Positions 17,704 through 26,239 of a DNA stretch of 64,000 nucleotides are shown in pieces; positions within the stretch are counted from its first letter, which is position 1, and every line of letters begins with the position of its first letter. The translations under genes and the position numbers were made by a program. The stretch covers positions 62,001 to 126,000 of the forward strand of contig JAICSX010000001.1 of assembly GCA_025936675.1 (NCBI GenBank), written 5' to 3'. The notes under the pieces were generated by a model. That model saw nothing but the letters and a program-made list of their open reading frames with translations. It was not told where the DNA came from and searched no databases. The stretch is from Sphingomonas sp. GTDB lineage: Bacteria > Pseudomonadota > Alphaproteobacteria > Sphingomonadales > Sphingomonadaceae.

Positions 17704-18570
17704 CTACCAGAAGAAATCGCGGATCACGTCGATCACTTCACCCGAGTACATGTCGACCAGGACGGCGTCGTTCCAGTAGCGGACCCACTCCGCGCCGGGC
17801 GGCGGATAAGGCAAGCCGTACAGCGCTGGATCGATCCAATACTGATTGCCGAAATATGCGGGCATCAGGCGATAGCCGACATCGAACGACCGGTAGCCGT
17901 AACCGAATGGATCGTAATAGATGCCGAGGTGGAACGTCGAGCGGTGATGGTCGCGGTACCTGCGCCAGTCGTAACGCCGGTCGTTGCGCCAATCGCGGTT
18001 CCAGCCGCCGCTAGCCCAGCGGCTGCCCTGGCGCGACTGGTACTGCGACTGCTCGCGCTGGCGGTAATCGCCGTCGCGATCGCGTGACCAGCTGCCGCGG
18101 TCGCGCGACCAGCTGCCGCTGCGCTGCGCCTGCTCGACCTGCTGCTGCTGCTGCTGAACAACGCTGCCGCCGTTCCAGTTCGAACGATCGCGTCGATAAT
18201 ATTCGTGGCGTCCGTCGACCTGCGTCGATTGCTCGACGCGGTTCTGCCGATAGCCTTCGAAATTGCCGCCGCGGCGGTCATAGGCCTGCTGCTGCTGAAC
18301 CTGCTGAGGCGCGACGTTCTGCCGGCCTTCGAACCGCGAACGGTCGAACCCGCCGCCGCGGTTTGAGTCCTGCTGCTGGACCTGCTGGCGCATTTCGAAA
18401 CGCGGGCGCTCATTGTTGTCGCCACCGCGGCGACCTTCGTCGCGCGCCTGCTGCCGCTCTTGGTGAACCTGGGCGCGGTCGTTGTTGTCGTCTTTGTGCT
18501 GCCAGCGCTCGGCGACGGCGGGTGATGCCGCGGCGCTGGCAAGCAGGATGGAAATTAGAAGCTTACGCAT
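17704..18570 (-). CDS. RcnB-family periplasmic protein with Gln/Arg-rich low-complexity middle
   Basis: 288 aa from the ATG at 18570, with a signal peptide (LLISILLASAAASPAVA). Residues ~25-190 are low complexity: repeated QVQQQ, polyQ tracts, many R/D/G/S/Y and a tandem GSWSRDR pair. The last ~95 residues form the RcnB-like domain (a tract of Tyr/Phe, PYPPPGAEWVRYWNDAVLVD, then GEVIDVIRDFFW). RcnB modulates nickel/cobalt efflux in enterobacteria. Sphingomonads encode many RcnB-like proteins, whose metal role is unproven. It is transcribed opposite to the flanking hydrolase and ends in a hairpin. Confidence 0.85.
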   Translation of the reverse strand: MRKLLISILLASAAASPAVAERWQHKDDNNDRAQVHQERQQARDEGRRGGDNNERPRFEMRQQVQQQDSNRGGGFDRSRFEGRQNVAPQQVQQQQAYDRRGGNFEGYRQNRVEQSTQVDGRHEYYRRDRSNWNGGSVVQQQQQQVEQAQRSGSWSRDRGSWSRDRDGDYRQREQSQYQSRQGSRWASGGWNRDWRNDRRYDWRRYRDHHRSTFHLGIYYDPFGYGYRSFDVGYRLMPAYFGNQYWIDPALYGLPYPPPGAEWVRYWNDAVLVDMYSGEVIDVIRDFFW

Positions 18571-18653
18571 GTCGGTGACTCTCTTTTGTTCCCTGCATGC
18601 GGAAATGCGACTCGTCACATGAGCGATGGCTGAATTGTTTCGGAAGCGTTCGT

Positions 18654-19133
18654 TCAGCCTTGTACGTTGGACGGCGCGGCAGGCTTTGGCGACGCCCGCG
18701 CGGCCCGCTCGATCGCCTTCATGATCCTCGGGTAAGCGCCGCAGCGGCAGATGTTCGGGAGCGCCTTGATTTGCTCGGCGCTGGGGCTGGGGCTCGCCTG
18801 AAGAAGCGCGGCAATCGCCATGATGAAGCCGGGCTCGCACATGCCGCACATCGTCACCTGCTCGGCGAGCCAGGCCTGCTGCACCGGATGCGTGCCGCTG
18901 GCGGAGAGCCCCTCGATGGTCGTCACCTGCGCGCCTTCGAGCTCGCGCAATGTCACGCTGCAGCTGGTCACCGCGCGGCCGTCGACGATCACCGTGCAGG
19001 CACCACAGTCGCGGCTATCGCAGCCGTATTTGGTGCCGGTGAGGTTGGACGCGTCGCGCAGCGCCCACAGCAATGGCATGTCGGGATCGAGCTTGTATTC
19101 GATCGCTTCGCCGTTGACCGTCAGTCGCGCCAT
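18654..19133 (-). CDS. 2Fe-2S subunit of a molybdenum hydroxylase (IorA/XdhC-small type), orphan
   Basis: 159 aa with the two [2Fe-2S] clusters of the xanthine-oxidase small-subunit family. The plant-ferredoxin cluster is CDSRDCGACTV with a later C; the helical cluster is CGMCEPGF and CRCGAYPRI. Family members pass electrons from a molybdopterin large subunit to an acceptor, as in isoquinoline 1-oxidoreductase (IorAB). No molybdopterin subunit or FAD subunit gene is adjacent; both neighbours are unrelated. The protein looks intact, so its partner must be elsewhere or lost. Confidence 0.88.
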   Translation of the reverse strand: MARLTVNGEAIEYKLDPDMPLLWALRDASNLTGTKYGCDSRDCGACTVIVDGRAVTSCSVTLRELEGAQVTTIEGLSASGTHPVQQAWLAEQVTMCGMCEPGFIMAIAALLQASPSPSAEQIKALPNICRCGAYPRIMKAIERAARASPKPAAPSNVQG

Positions 19134-19177
19134 CGTCTGACGCTAGCGCGGCGCGCGCTCCGCTGCCAAGAAGAAGC

Positions 19178-19963
19178 ATGCCGCGCGTCGCTACCATGCT
19201 TGGAATTTCAATCGGCTTTGACGAAACCGGCGGGGGCGATGCGACGCCAATCGTCTTCCTCCACGGGGTCGGCTCAGACAAATCGGTCTGGCACCCGCAG
19301 CTCGCGCATTTCGGGAGGACGCGGCGGGCCATTGCGTTCGATTATCCAGGCTATGGCGAAAGCGACGCGGCGCCCGAAGCCACAAGCCGCGACGATTATG
19401 CGTTTGCGATCCTGTCCGCGATGCGCGAACTCAAACTTGAAAGACCGCACATCTGCGGCCTCTCGCTCGGGGGCGTTGTCGCCATCGCGATGCACGCACG
19501 AGCTCCGGAGCGTTGTGCGTCGCTCATCCTCGCCGACACCTTCGCGGTGCATCCGCAGGGCCGCGCCATTCACGAACGATCGCTAGCCGGAAGCCGCGAC
19601 CTTCCCGCGATGGCCGAGGCACGTGTCGACATGCTCCTCGCCCAGCCGGCCGACCCCGATGTCCGACGCGAAGTCGTCGAGACGATGTCAGGGATCGATC
19701 CCGAAGCTTATCGCATCGGCGCTGAGGCCGTCTGGCTCGCCGACCAGCGCGACCGCGCTCAAGCGATCGACGCCCCGACACTGATCCTGTGTGGCGACCA
19801 GGATTCGATCACCCCCGTCGCTCTCTCCACCGAGCTCGTCGACCTCATCCCAAACGCGCGTATCCAGGTGATCACCGACGCCGGGCACCTCACCAACCTT
19901 GAGAAGCCGGCCGAATTCAATCGTGTTGTCGACGATTTCCTTCGGGAGATCGAGACAAGCTAG
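19178..19963 (+). CDS. Alpha/beta hydrolase, enol-lactonase-like
   Basis: 261 aa, alpha/beta-hydrolase fold without signal peptide. Oxyanion region HGVGSDKSVW, nucleophile elbow GLSLGG (Ser in G-x-S-x-G), a distal ILCGDQDSITP carrying the acid Asp, and TDAGHLTNLEKP with the catalytic His. This order and length are like 3-oxoadipate enol-lactonase (PcaD), but no pca genes are nearby, so the substrate is unassigned. Divergent from the 2Fe-2S gene with only ~44 bp between them. A second start at 19196 is possible. Confidence 0.85.
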   Translation: MPRVATMLGISIGFDETGGGDATPIVFLHGVGSDKSVWHPQLAHFGRTRRAIAFDYPGYGESDAAPEATSRDDYAFAILSAMRELKLERPHICGLSLGGVVAIAMHARAPERCASLILADTFAVHPQGRAIHERSLAGSRDLPAMAEARVDMLLAQPADPDVRREVVETMSGIDPEAYRIGAEAVWLADQRDRAQAIDAPTLILCGDQDSITPVALSTELVDLIPNARIQVITDAGHLTNLEKPAEFNRVVDDFLREIETS

Positions 19964-19967
19964 CGGA

Positions 19968-22616
19968 TCACTTCGCGGCAATCGCCGCTGCAATCTCCGC
20001 CTGCTTCGCCTGCTTGAGGATGCCGCAATTGCGCACCCGCTCGAGCATCCTTCGGAACTCGAGGACTCCGCTTCCGACCTTCATGACCTTGGGACCGAGC
20101 GTCTGCTCGATCCGCGCCGCCTCGGACGTGCCGCACCGGCTGTTGAACATGCCCGGCAGCCGGCTGGTAATGAAGATGCCGTTGCCGCTGGTGAGCTTGT
20201 CGTAGTTCGCGAGGATCCACTGGGAGGTCATTTCGCGCGTCTTCGGCTCCGAAGCGAGCTCGCCGATAAGCATTATGCGGTCGAAGCTACGCAGCCGCTT
20301 GTCCTTGAGGCTGAAGATATAGTTCGCGACGTCAGTATGACCTCCCGCCGCTGCCGCTCCGAGCGCGGCCTGGCGGACCTCCGGATCTTCGCTGGAAAGC
20401 CCCTTCTCGATCATCGCCTGTGCGGTCTTGAGGTCGCCGTCCTCGGCGACGACTGCGAGAGCGGCGCCGCGGAATGCAGGATCGACGGCCTGCTTGTCGC
20501 CCGCGAGATAGGCGTTGCCCGCGGCCTTGAGCTTGGCGCGAATGGCGGGATCGTGCGCATCGAATGCCATCAATCCAACGAGCTGCTGGCGAAGCCGCTG
20601 TTGATCGGGCGTGTCGCTGGCATGCGCGCCGAACTTAGGATCGAAGCCGATGCTCGCGAGGCGCGGAGCGTAGATCGACGAAATGAGCGAACGGAATGCC
20701 GTTTCGCTGGCCGGGCCAATGAGCCCGACAGCCTGGAGTCCGGCCAGCCGTCCGCCGGGATCGACGCTCGCCGCGGCGCTGGGGTTCGCGGCCATCGCCC
20801 GCGCCTCGTCGATCAGCCAGGACGCGGGTGCCTTGCCGGCACGGAACGACGCCCACAGGCTGTCCGTCGTCGCGAGCGCCTCGCCCGGCGACAACTCAGC
20901 CGATGAAGCGATCAGCGCCTTCCAGTCAGCAGGCTGCAAATCGAAGCGGTAGTAGCCAGTGCCTCCGACGTTCGGCATGATCGCGCCCGGTCCTGGCGAA
21001 TCGATCGTGGTCGTCTTCTGGTCGAGCAGGCTGCACGACTTGGCCGCGCCAGCGCGCACGCAGAAGGGAATCGTCCACATCAGCGGCTGCGGGTTGCTTC
21101 CGAGGAAGGCATAGCGCGCCTGCGTTGCGACCAGTTTCGATCCCTCGCGGCGAATGTCGACGACCGGCACGCCCTGCTGGTCGACGAAGCTCTTGAAGGC
21201 GGCGAGCACCTTCGGATCCTTCGCAGCGTCCGCGATCGACTGGAAAAACTGCTCGGACGTCGCATTGCCATAGGCGTGGCGCTGCAGGTGCAGGCGGACG
21301 CCCTCTTTGAACTTCTCGTCGCCGAGATAAGCGGCGATCATCGCGACGACCTGCCCGCCCTTGCCGTAGGTGATGCTGTCGAACGCGGAATCGATCTCGC
21401 TATTCTCGGTGATCGCCTGGTGGATCGGCCGGCCGACGGTCAGCGCATCGGTGTTCATCGCGCCGAAGCCCTCGCCGAGTGCGCCGACCCCGATGTTGAG
21501 CTCGGGACGCCATTCATTGCCGATGCGATAGCCCATCCAGTTGGCGAAGCTCTCATTGAGCCAGATGTCGTTCCACCAAGCAGGAGTGACCAAGTCGCCG
21601 AACCACTGGTGGGAGAGTTCGTGCGCAACCACCATTCCGAAGCCCTGCTTGTCGCCGGTCGTTGCCCCGGGCGCCAGATAGATGATCGAATCGCCGTAAG
21701 TGTCGGCGCCGGCATTCTCCATCGCGCCCGGCATGATCGGCGTTCCGATCTGGTCGAGCTTGGGGAAGGGGAACGGCTCGCCGAAGTAATTCTCGAGCAG
21801 GCTGACGATGCGTGGCGTCTCGGCCATCACATAGCCCATCTTGTCCGCCTGGGCCTGGGTCGCCACCGCGCCGTAGGGCATCGGAGTCGAGCGCTCGGCG
21901 TCAGCGGGGATCAGGCCAGTCTTGTGAACGAAAGGCCCGGTGTCGACCGCGACGAGATAAGTTGGCAGCGGCCGCGTCGGCGCGAGCTGGTGCTTTTCGA
22001 GGCCGTCGGCAGTTTTCGTGACCGACACTTCGGGCGAGTTGCCGACGACGACATAGCCCGGGTGTGTCGTTACCGAGACGGTGAAGGGAGTCTTGAAGCC
22101 CGGTTCGTCGAATCCTGGATAAGCGGCGCGCGCATCGATGCTCTCGAACTGCGTCCAGCTATACCATTTGTCGCCGACTTTGACGTGGAACATGCCCGAC
22201 GCGCTGTCGCCGAACGCTGCGCTGTAATCGAATGACAAGGTGACGGGGCCGGCGGGAACCTGTTGCGGGAAATCGAGCCGTGCAGTCCCGGTCTTATCGA
22301 CCTGCGTCCATTTCGCGGGGATCTGCTTGCCGCCGACCATCGCCACCGCGGTCGTCACATTGAGGTCGCGGCCGTGCATGTAGATCGAGCTCTCAGGCCG
22401 GTTCAGCATGATGTCGATCTCGTCATGACCGGAGAAGCGGTCGGCCTCCGGCAGGATCGTGAAGTTCAGCCGGTACGCTTTGGGGGTGGCCGTGTCCGGA
22501 AGCTTGCCCTTGGGAGCGTTTGCGTCGGCAGTGACGACCGTTGCGGCTGGCGCGGGAGGTGCCGCGTACGCGGCGGTCGAGAGCAGAAATGCAAGTGAAA
22601 CGGCAACGGAACGCAT
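19968..22616 (-). CDS. M1-family aminopeptidase, exported
   Basis: 882 aa with an N-terminal signal peptide. The GAMEN exopeptidase motif (MPGAMENAGAD) lies near residues 294-303. The HELSH-x18-E zinc site (HELSHQWFGD ... WLNESFANW) starts near residue 331. The C-terminal half is the ERAP1-like helical domain. It is a zinc aminopeptidase acting in the periplasm, probably for nutrient peptides. It converges with the alpha/beta hydrolase gene after 4 bp. Confidence 0.95.
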   Translation of the reverse strand: MRSVAVSLAFLLSTAAYAAPPAPAATVVTADANAPKGKLPDTATPKAYRLNFTILPEADRFSGHDEIDIMLNRPESSIYMHGRDLNVTTAVAMVGGKQIPAKWTQVDKTGTARLDFPQQVPAGPVTLSFDYSAAFGDSASGMFHVKVGDKWYSWTQFESIDARAAYPGFDEPGFKTPFTVSVTTHPGYVVVGNSPEVSVTKTADGLEKHQLAPTRPLPTYLVAVDTGPFVHKTGLIPADAERSTPMPYGAVATQAQADKMGYVMAETPRIVSLLENYFGEPFPFPKLDQIGTPIMPGAMENAGADTYGDSIIYLAPGATTGDKQGFGMVVAHELSHQWFGDLVTPAWWNDIWLNESFANWMGYRIGNEWRPELNIGVGALGEGFGAMNTDALTVGRPIHQAITENSEIDSAFDSITYGKGGQVVAMIAAYLGDEKFKEGVRLHLQRHAYGNATSEQFFQSIADAAKDPKVLAAFKSFVDQQGVPVVDIRREGSKLVATQARYAFLGSNPQPLMWTIPFCVRAGAAKSCSLLDQKTTTIDSPGPGAIMPNVGGTGYYRFDLQPADWKALIASSAELSPGEALATTDSLWASFRAGKAPASWLIDEARAMAANPSAAASVDPGGRLAGLQAVGLIGPASETAFRSLISSIYAPRLASIGFDPKFGAHASDTPDQQRLRQQLVGLMAFDAHDPAIRAKLKAAGNAYLAGDKQAVDPAFRGAALAVVAEDGDLKTAQAMIEKGLSSEDPEVRQAALGAAAAGGHTDVANYIFSLKDKRLRSFDRIMLIGELASEPKTREMTSQWILANYDKLTSGNGIFITSRLPGMFNSRCGTSEAARIEQTLGPKVMKVGSGVLEFRRMLERVRNCGILKQAKQAEIAAAIAAK

Positions 22617-22685
22617 GGCAAGACCCCCAACTGTGTCATATTACTAATACAGCTGGAGACCATAATCGCAAGCCTCGAAGGTCAA

Positions 22686-22722
22686 TACAAAAAAGAACGG
22701 CGGCTCCTTCCGGAACCGCCGT
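22686..22722 (-). terminator. Intrinsic terminator of the flp pilin gene
   Basis: On the minus strand, ACGGCGG...CCGCCGT pairs (22697-22703 with 22716-22722) with an inner TCC/GGA, followed by TTCTTTTTTGT. Stem, loop and U-run are all good, so a rho-independent terminator is likely, 28 bp beyond the flp stop. Confidence 0.88.
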
Positions 22723-22749
22723 CCTCGGCCACGTAGTGGGGAACCGGCC

Positions 22750-22908
22750 TTAGAGCTTGTTCGAGACGTTGTTGAACGTCGTGTTCAGCTTGTTGCCGAT
22801 GCCCTGCATCGCACCGATCGCCGCAACGGCGATCAGAGCTGCGATAAGGCCGTATTCGATGGCGGTAGCGCCCTTGTTATTTTTGATCAGCTTCAGAAAC
22901 TTGCTCAT
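22750..22908 (-). CDS. flp: Flp/Fap-type IVb pilin
   Basis: 52 aa starting MSKFLKLIKNNKGATAIEYG and then LIAALIAVAAIGAM. The short basic leader, the G-A-T-A-I-E-Y-G motif and the single hydrophobic helix are diagnostic of Flp pilins: prepilin peptidase cuts after Gly13 and Glu5 of the mature subunit drives assembly of tad/flp pili used for surface adhesion. A GGAG lies 9 nt before the ATG and an intrinsic terminator follows. No tad genes are in this window, so it is a solitary pilin copy here. Confidence 0.93.
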   Translation of the reverse strand: MSKFLKLIKNNKGATAIEYGLIAALIAVAAIGAMQGIGNKLNTTFNNVSNKL

Positions 22909-23205
22909 GGTCTTGGCTCCTGGGCCTGTTAGGTCCGGCGCGATTGTCTCAAAGCCGGGTTGCCAAATCGTTAAAAGGGCTCCTTAACTCGTTGAACTAT
23001 CTACACTATCTTTAGTTAGTAGCCGTTATCCGGATATTTCGCGCTGTCCTACGGGGGCGCTGCTGTGCCATTCTGCGGCGATGCAGTTCTGCGATCGTCA
23101 GTTGCGCGTCTCTAATGTGCGCCCATCGACGCCGAGCGACGGCTTTAAGTTCACTGCAAAAGCGCTGCGCTCCGTGAACTTAGTGAACTTAAGCGGGATT
23201 TCGGA
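22909..23205. other. 297-bp divergent intergenic region, flp / hydroxylase
   Basis: No gene seen. It holds the upstream region of flp (minus strand), which is locally AT-rich near 22968-23030, and the operator-like array 23145-23190 before the salicylyl-CoA hydroxylase-like gene. The sequence ATTTCGCGCTGTCCTAC (23036-23052) resembles ATTTCGCTGTCCTAC at 6876-6890. Confidence 0.55.
23145..23190 (+). promoter_or_regulatory. Operator-like array: one inverted and two tandem GTGAACTTA half-sites
   Basis: TAAGTTCAC at 23145-23153 is the inverse of GTGAACTTA, which then occurs twice back-to-back at 23173-23181 and 23182-23190. The last repeat ends 15 bp before the GTG start of the hydroxylase gene, overlapping where a promoter should lie. 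A transcriptional repressor site is the simplest reading. No regulator gene is adjacent. Confidence 0.6.
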
Positions 23206-25512
23206 GTGAAGATCGCCTGTATCGGTGCGGGCCCTGCCGGCCTTTATTTCGCGATTTCGATGAAATTGCGCGATTCTAGCCACCAAATCGAGATCTTCGA
23301 GCGCAATGCGCCGGGCGTCACCTTCGGTTGGGGGGTCGTCTTTTCCGACCTCACCGTTGACAACATCAAGCGCAACGATCCCACATCGGCGGAGATCATC
23401 ACGAAAGAGTTCGCGCACTGGGACGACATCGATGTCCACTTCAAGGGAGAGACGATCACGAGCGGAGGGCACGGCTTCATCGGAATCGGCCGCAAGCGCC
23501 TGCTCGAGATCCTCCAGGACCGCGCACGCGCGCTGGGAGTGACGCTGCACTTCAACGCCGAATGCGATCCCGCGGCTGCCAAGTGGCGCGACTACGACCT
23601 CGTCATTGCATCGGACGGTGCGAACTCGCGTTTCCGTGACGCCGACCCGCAAGCGTTCGGCGTCGATGTCGACGTTCGCGCCAACAAGTTCGTGTGGCTC
23701 GGCACGTCGAAAGTCTTCGACGCCTTCACCTTCGCGTTCGAGGAGACCGAGCACGGATGGATCTGGGCGCACGCCTATCGTTTCGCGCCCGATTGCTCGA
23801 CCTTCATTGTCGAATGCTCGGAAGAAACCTGGCGCAGCTTCGGCTTCGACCGGATGTCGCAGGACGAAAGCATCGCCGCCTGCGAGAAGCTTTTCGCCAA
23901 ATATCTCGACGGTCATCGGCTGCAATCCAACGCGTCGCACCTTGTCGGAAGCGCCGCCTGGCTCAACTTTAAGCGCATCAAATGCGAGCGCTGGAGCGCG
24001 GGCAACGTCATCCTTTTGGGCGATGCCGCGCATACCGCGCATTTCTCGATCGGCAGCGGAACCAAGCTCGCGTTAGAGGACGCGATTAAGCTGGCGGGGG
24101 TGCTCAACCGCTCGGGGCTCAGCCTCGAAGCGGCTCTCGACGAATATCAGGCGGAGCGCAGCCTTGAAGTGCTGAAGCTCCAGAACAGCGCGCGCAACTC
24201 GACCGAATGGTTCGAGACTCTGCAGCGCTACACGCATTTCGAGCCGCTGCAGTTCGCTTACTCGCTTCTGACGCGCAGCCAGCGCATCAGCCACGAGAAT
24301 TTGCGCCTTCGCGACCGCGAATGGCTGGAGACGGTCGAGCGGTGGTTCTGGAAGCGCGCAACCGACGGCAAGTCGAACAAGACCGCGCCGCCGATGTTCG
24401 CTCCGTTCACGATGCGCGACATGACGGTCGAGAACCGCATCGTCGTCTCGCCGATGGACATGTATTCCGCGGTCGACGGCACGCCCAATGACTTCCACTT
24501 CGTCCATTACGGCGAGCGGGCTCTTGGTGGAGCTGGGCTCATCTTCACCGAGATGACCTGCGTCTCGCCCGAAGGCCGGATCAGCCCCGGCTGCACCGGC
24601 ATGTGGAACGCCGACCATGTCGTCGCGTGGAAGAGGATCGTCGCTTTCGTCCATTCGCAGTCAAGGGCGAAGATTTGCCTTCAGCTCGGCCATTCGGGCG
24701 GCAAGGGTTCGACCGGGCTCGGCTGGGAAGGCAGCGACTTGCCGCTCAGCGACGGGAACTGGCCGGTGATGGCGGCGAGCGACGTTCAATGGTCGCCTGC
24801 CAATCAGGTGCCGACGCCGATGACCCGCGCCGACATGGACGAGGTGCGCGACCAGTTCGTCGCCGCGGTGCGCATGGGGATCGAAGCGGGCTTCGACATG
24901 ATCGAGCTGCACTGCGCGCACGGCTATCTGCTCTCGGGCTTCATCACGCCGCTGCAAAACCGGCGCACCGACGAATATGGCGGCAGCCTGGAGAACCGCC
25001 TCCGCTACCCGCTCGAAGTCTTCGCGGCGATGCGCGCCGCCTGGCCGAGCGACCGGCCGATGTCGGTCCGAATCTCGGCGACCGACTGGGCGGGCGACGA
25101 CGGAATCACGCCCGAGGATTCAGTGCTGATCGGCGAGGCGTTCGCGCAAGAGGGTGCGGATTTGATCGACGTCTCCGCGGGCCAGACCTGGGCCGGGCAG
25201 CAGCCGGTCTATGGCCGAATGTTCCAGACTCCGTTCAGCGACCGCGTGCGCAACGAGGGCAAGCTCGCGACCATGGCGGTCGGCAACATCTACGAGCCCG
25301 ACCACGCCAACTCGATCCTCGCTGCAGGCCGGGCCGACCTAGTGGCGCTGGCGAGGCCGCACCTGGTCGATCCCTTCTGGACCCTGCGCGCTGCTGCGGC
25401 GCTCGATTACCGGGAGGTCGCCTGCCCGCCGCAGTACCTCAACGGCCTTTCCCAGCTCGCCCGCAACCTCAAGCGCGAGGCCGAAACCAACGCCGCCGCG
25501 CTGAGGGTGTGA
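23206..25512 (+). CDS. Bifunctional salicylyl-CoA 5-hydroxylase/oxidoreductase-like flavoprotein
   Basis: 768 aa in two fused flavoprotein halves. Residues 1-~390 are a class A FAD monooxygenase (GAGPAG at 7-12; [14 protein letters not shown] for FAD ribityl binding). Residues ~400-760 are an old-yellow-enzyme-like FMN domain ([44 protein letters not shown]). This fusion and length are those of 2-aminobenzoyl-CoA monooxygenase/reductase and salicylyl-CoA 5-hydroxylase, which dearomatise or hydroxylate CoA-activated benzoates. The GTG start has GGGATTTCGGAG before it. CoA-ligase and downstream beta-oxidation genes, normally clustered, are absent. Confidence 0.92.
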   Translation: MKIACIGAGPAGLYFAISMKLRDSSHQIEIFERNAPGVTFGWGVVFSDLTVDNIKRNDPTSAEIITKEFAHWDDIDVHFKGETITSGGHGFIGIGRKRLLEILQDRARALGVTLHFNAECDPAAAKWRDYDLVIASDGANSRFRDADPQAFGVDVDVRANKFVWLGTSKVFDAFTFAFEETEHGWIWAHAYRFAPDCSTFIVECSEETWRSFGFDRMSQDESIAACEKLFAKYLDGHRLQSNASHLVGSAAWLNFKRIKCERWSAGNVILLGDAAHTAHFSIGSGTKLALEDAIKLAGVLNRSGLSLEAALDEYQAERSLEVLKLQNSARNSTEWFETLQRYTHFEPLQFAYSLLTRSQRISHENLRLRDREWLETVERWFWKRATDGKSNKTAPPMFAPFTMRDMTVENRIVVSPMDMYSAVDGTPNDFHFVHYGERALGGAGLIFTEMTCVSPEGRISPGCTGMWNADHVVAWKRIVAFVHSQSRAKICLQLGHSGGKGSTGLGWEGSDLPLSDGNWPVMAASDVQWSPANQVPTPMTRADMDEVRDQFVAAVRMGIEAGFDMIELHCAHGYLLSGFITPLQNRRTDEYGGSLENRLRYPLEVFAAMRAAWPSDRPMSVRISATDWAGDDGITPEDSVLIGEAFAQEGADLIDVSAGQTWAGQQPVYGRMFQTPFSDRVRNEGKLATMAVGNIYEPDHANSILAAGRADLVALARPHLVDPFWTLRAAAALDYREVACPPQYLNGLSQLARNLKREAETNAAALRV

Positions 25513-25514
25513 TC

Positions 25515-25832
25515 ATGGGTGCGCTCACCCTTATAGGTGTCTCGCTGACAGCAGTCGGGTGGGATTGGCTCGCCGTGACGCGTATGGCTGCCTACTCGAC
25601 CGACTTTGACTATCGTTATTGGCCGCTATCGCGGAGCCGCCAAATCGGTCTGGGATCTCTCGTCCTGACCGCTGCTTACGCGTGGGCAACCGCTGGACCG
25701 GGTGGCCCGCTTTGGCTCCTCATTCCTCCGATGATTCTACTCGGCGTTTGGCTCGTCACCGCATTGAACGACCTGGAAACTCAGCGCCGCACGGGCTATC
25801 GAGAGCCGCCCCGGTATTCCGATCGTGAATGA
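25515..25832 (+). CDS. Small three-helix membrane protein, unknown
   Basis: 105 aa starting 2 bp after the hydroxylase stop. Three hydrophobic segments: residues ~1-22, ~45-63 and ~68-87, then a charged tail rich in Arg/Glu ending in RYSDRE. No family recognised. Its close spacing suggests co-translation with the flavoprotein, but a role in aromatic degradation is not supported by the sequence. The reading frame upstream of the ATG belongs to the overlapping gene. Confidence 0.55.
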   Translation: MGALTLIGVSLTAVGWDWLAVTRMAAYSTDFDYRYWPLSRSRQIGLGSLVLTAAYAWATAGPGGPLWLLIPPMILLGVWLVTALNDLETQRRTGYREPPRYSDRE

Positions 25833-25837
25833 GTGGC

Positions 25838-26113
25838 TTAAAGCGCCACCGACTCCGCGAACACTCCACCGGACTCATTCCCGCATGCCCAGCAGATGAG
25901 CGCGCGCACCGGGAAGTCCTTCGCGGCCTCGAGGGTCACTTCCCAGCCGACCTGCAGCGGGTTCGACGTATGGAGTCTGAAGCCGTCGCTCGACAGGTTG
26001 ACGATCTGGGCGCCGACTTCGCCGGCATCGGTGTGCACGCGCACGTCATAGTCGACGTCGACGCGCGGGTCCCTCGGGATCCAGTCGCCCTCGAGGATGG
26101 CTTCATGTTTCAT
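25838..26113 (-). CDS. PilZ-domain protein
   Basis: 91 aa consisting of one PilZ domain: PRDPRVDVDYDVRVHT, then NLSSDGFRLHT (the D/N-x-S-x-x-G motif) and ICWACGNESGGVFAE. PilZ binds cyclic di-GMP through an N-terminal RxxxR and this D/NxSxxG. Here the N-terminal motif is only partial (R-D-P-R), so binding is not certain. It is a small stand-alone c-di-GMP effector or an inactive homologue. Ends 6 bp from the three-helix membrane-protein gene, convergent with it. Confidence 0.82.
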   Translation of the reverse strand: MKHEAILEGDWIPRDPRVDVDYDVRVHTDAGEVGAQIVNLSSDGFRLHTSNPLQVGWEVTLEAAKDFPVRALICWACGNESGGVFAESVAL

Positions 26114-26239
26114 GTGTCGTCCACTTCAATTTGCGCGGGGTCCAATCCGCGCACCGGTTCCACGACGCCACTCTGACGCACTCTTGCTGAGCGACTTCTA
26201 AAAGGATCCGGTTGCGATTTCGTTTACCATGCGAAACGG

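Noticed and set aside
6876..23052. ATTTCG(CG)CTGTCCTAC shared by 6876-6890 and 23036-23052
   Set aside because: Short near-identity between two intergenic regions. It may be another dispersed repeat, but two copies of 15-17 bp are too few to claim.
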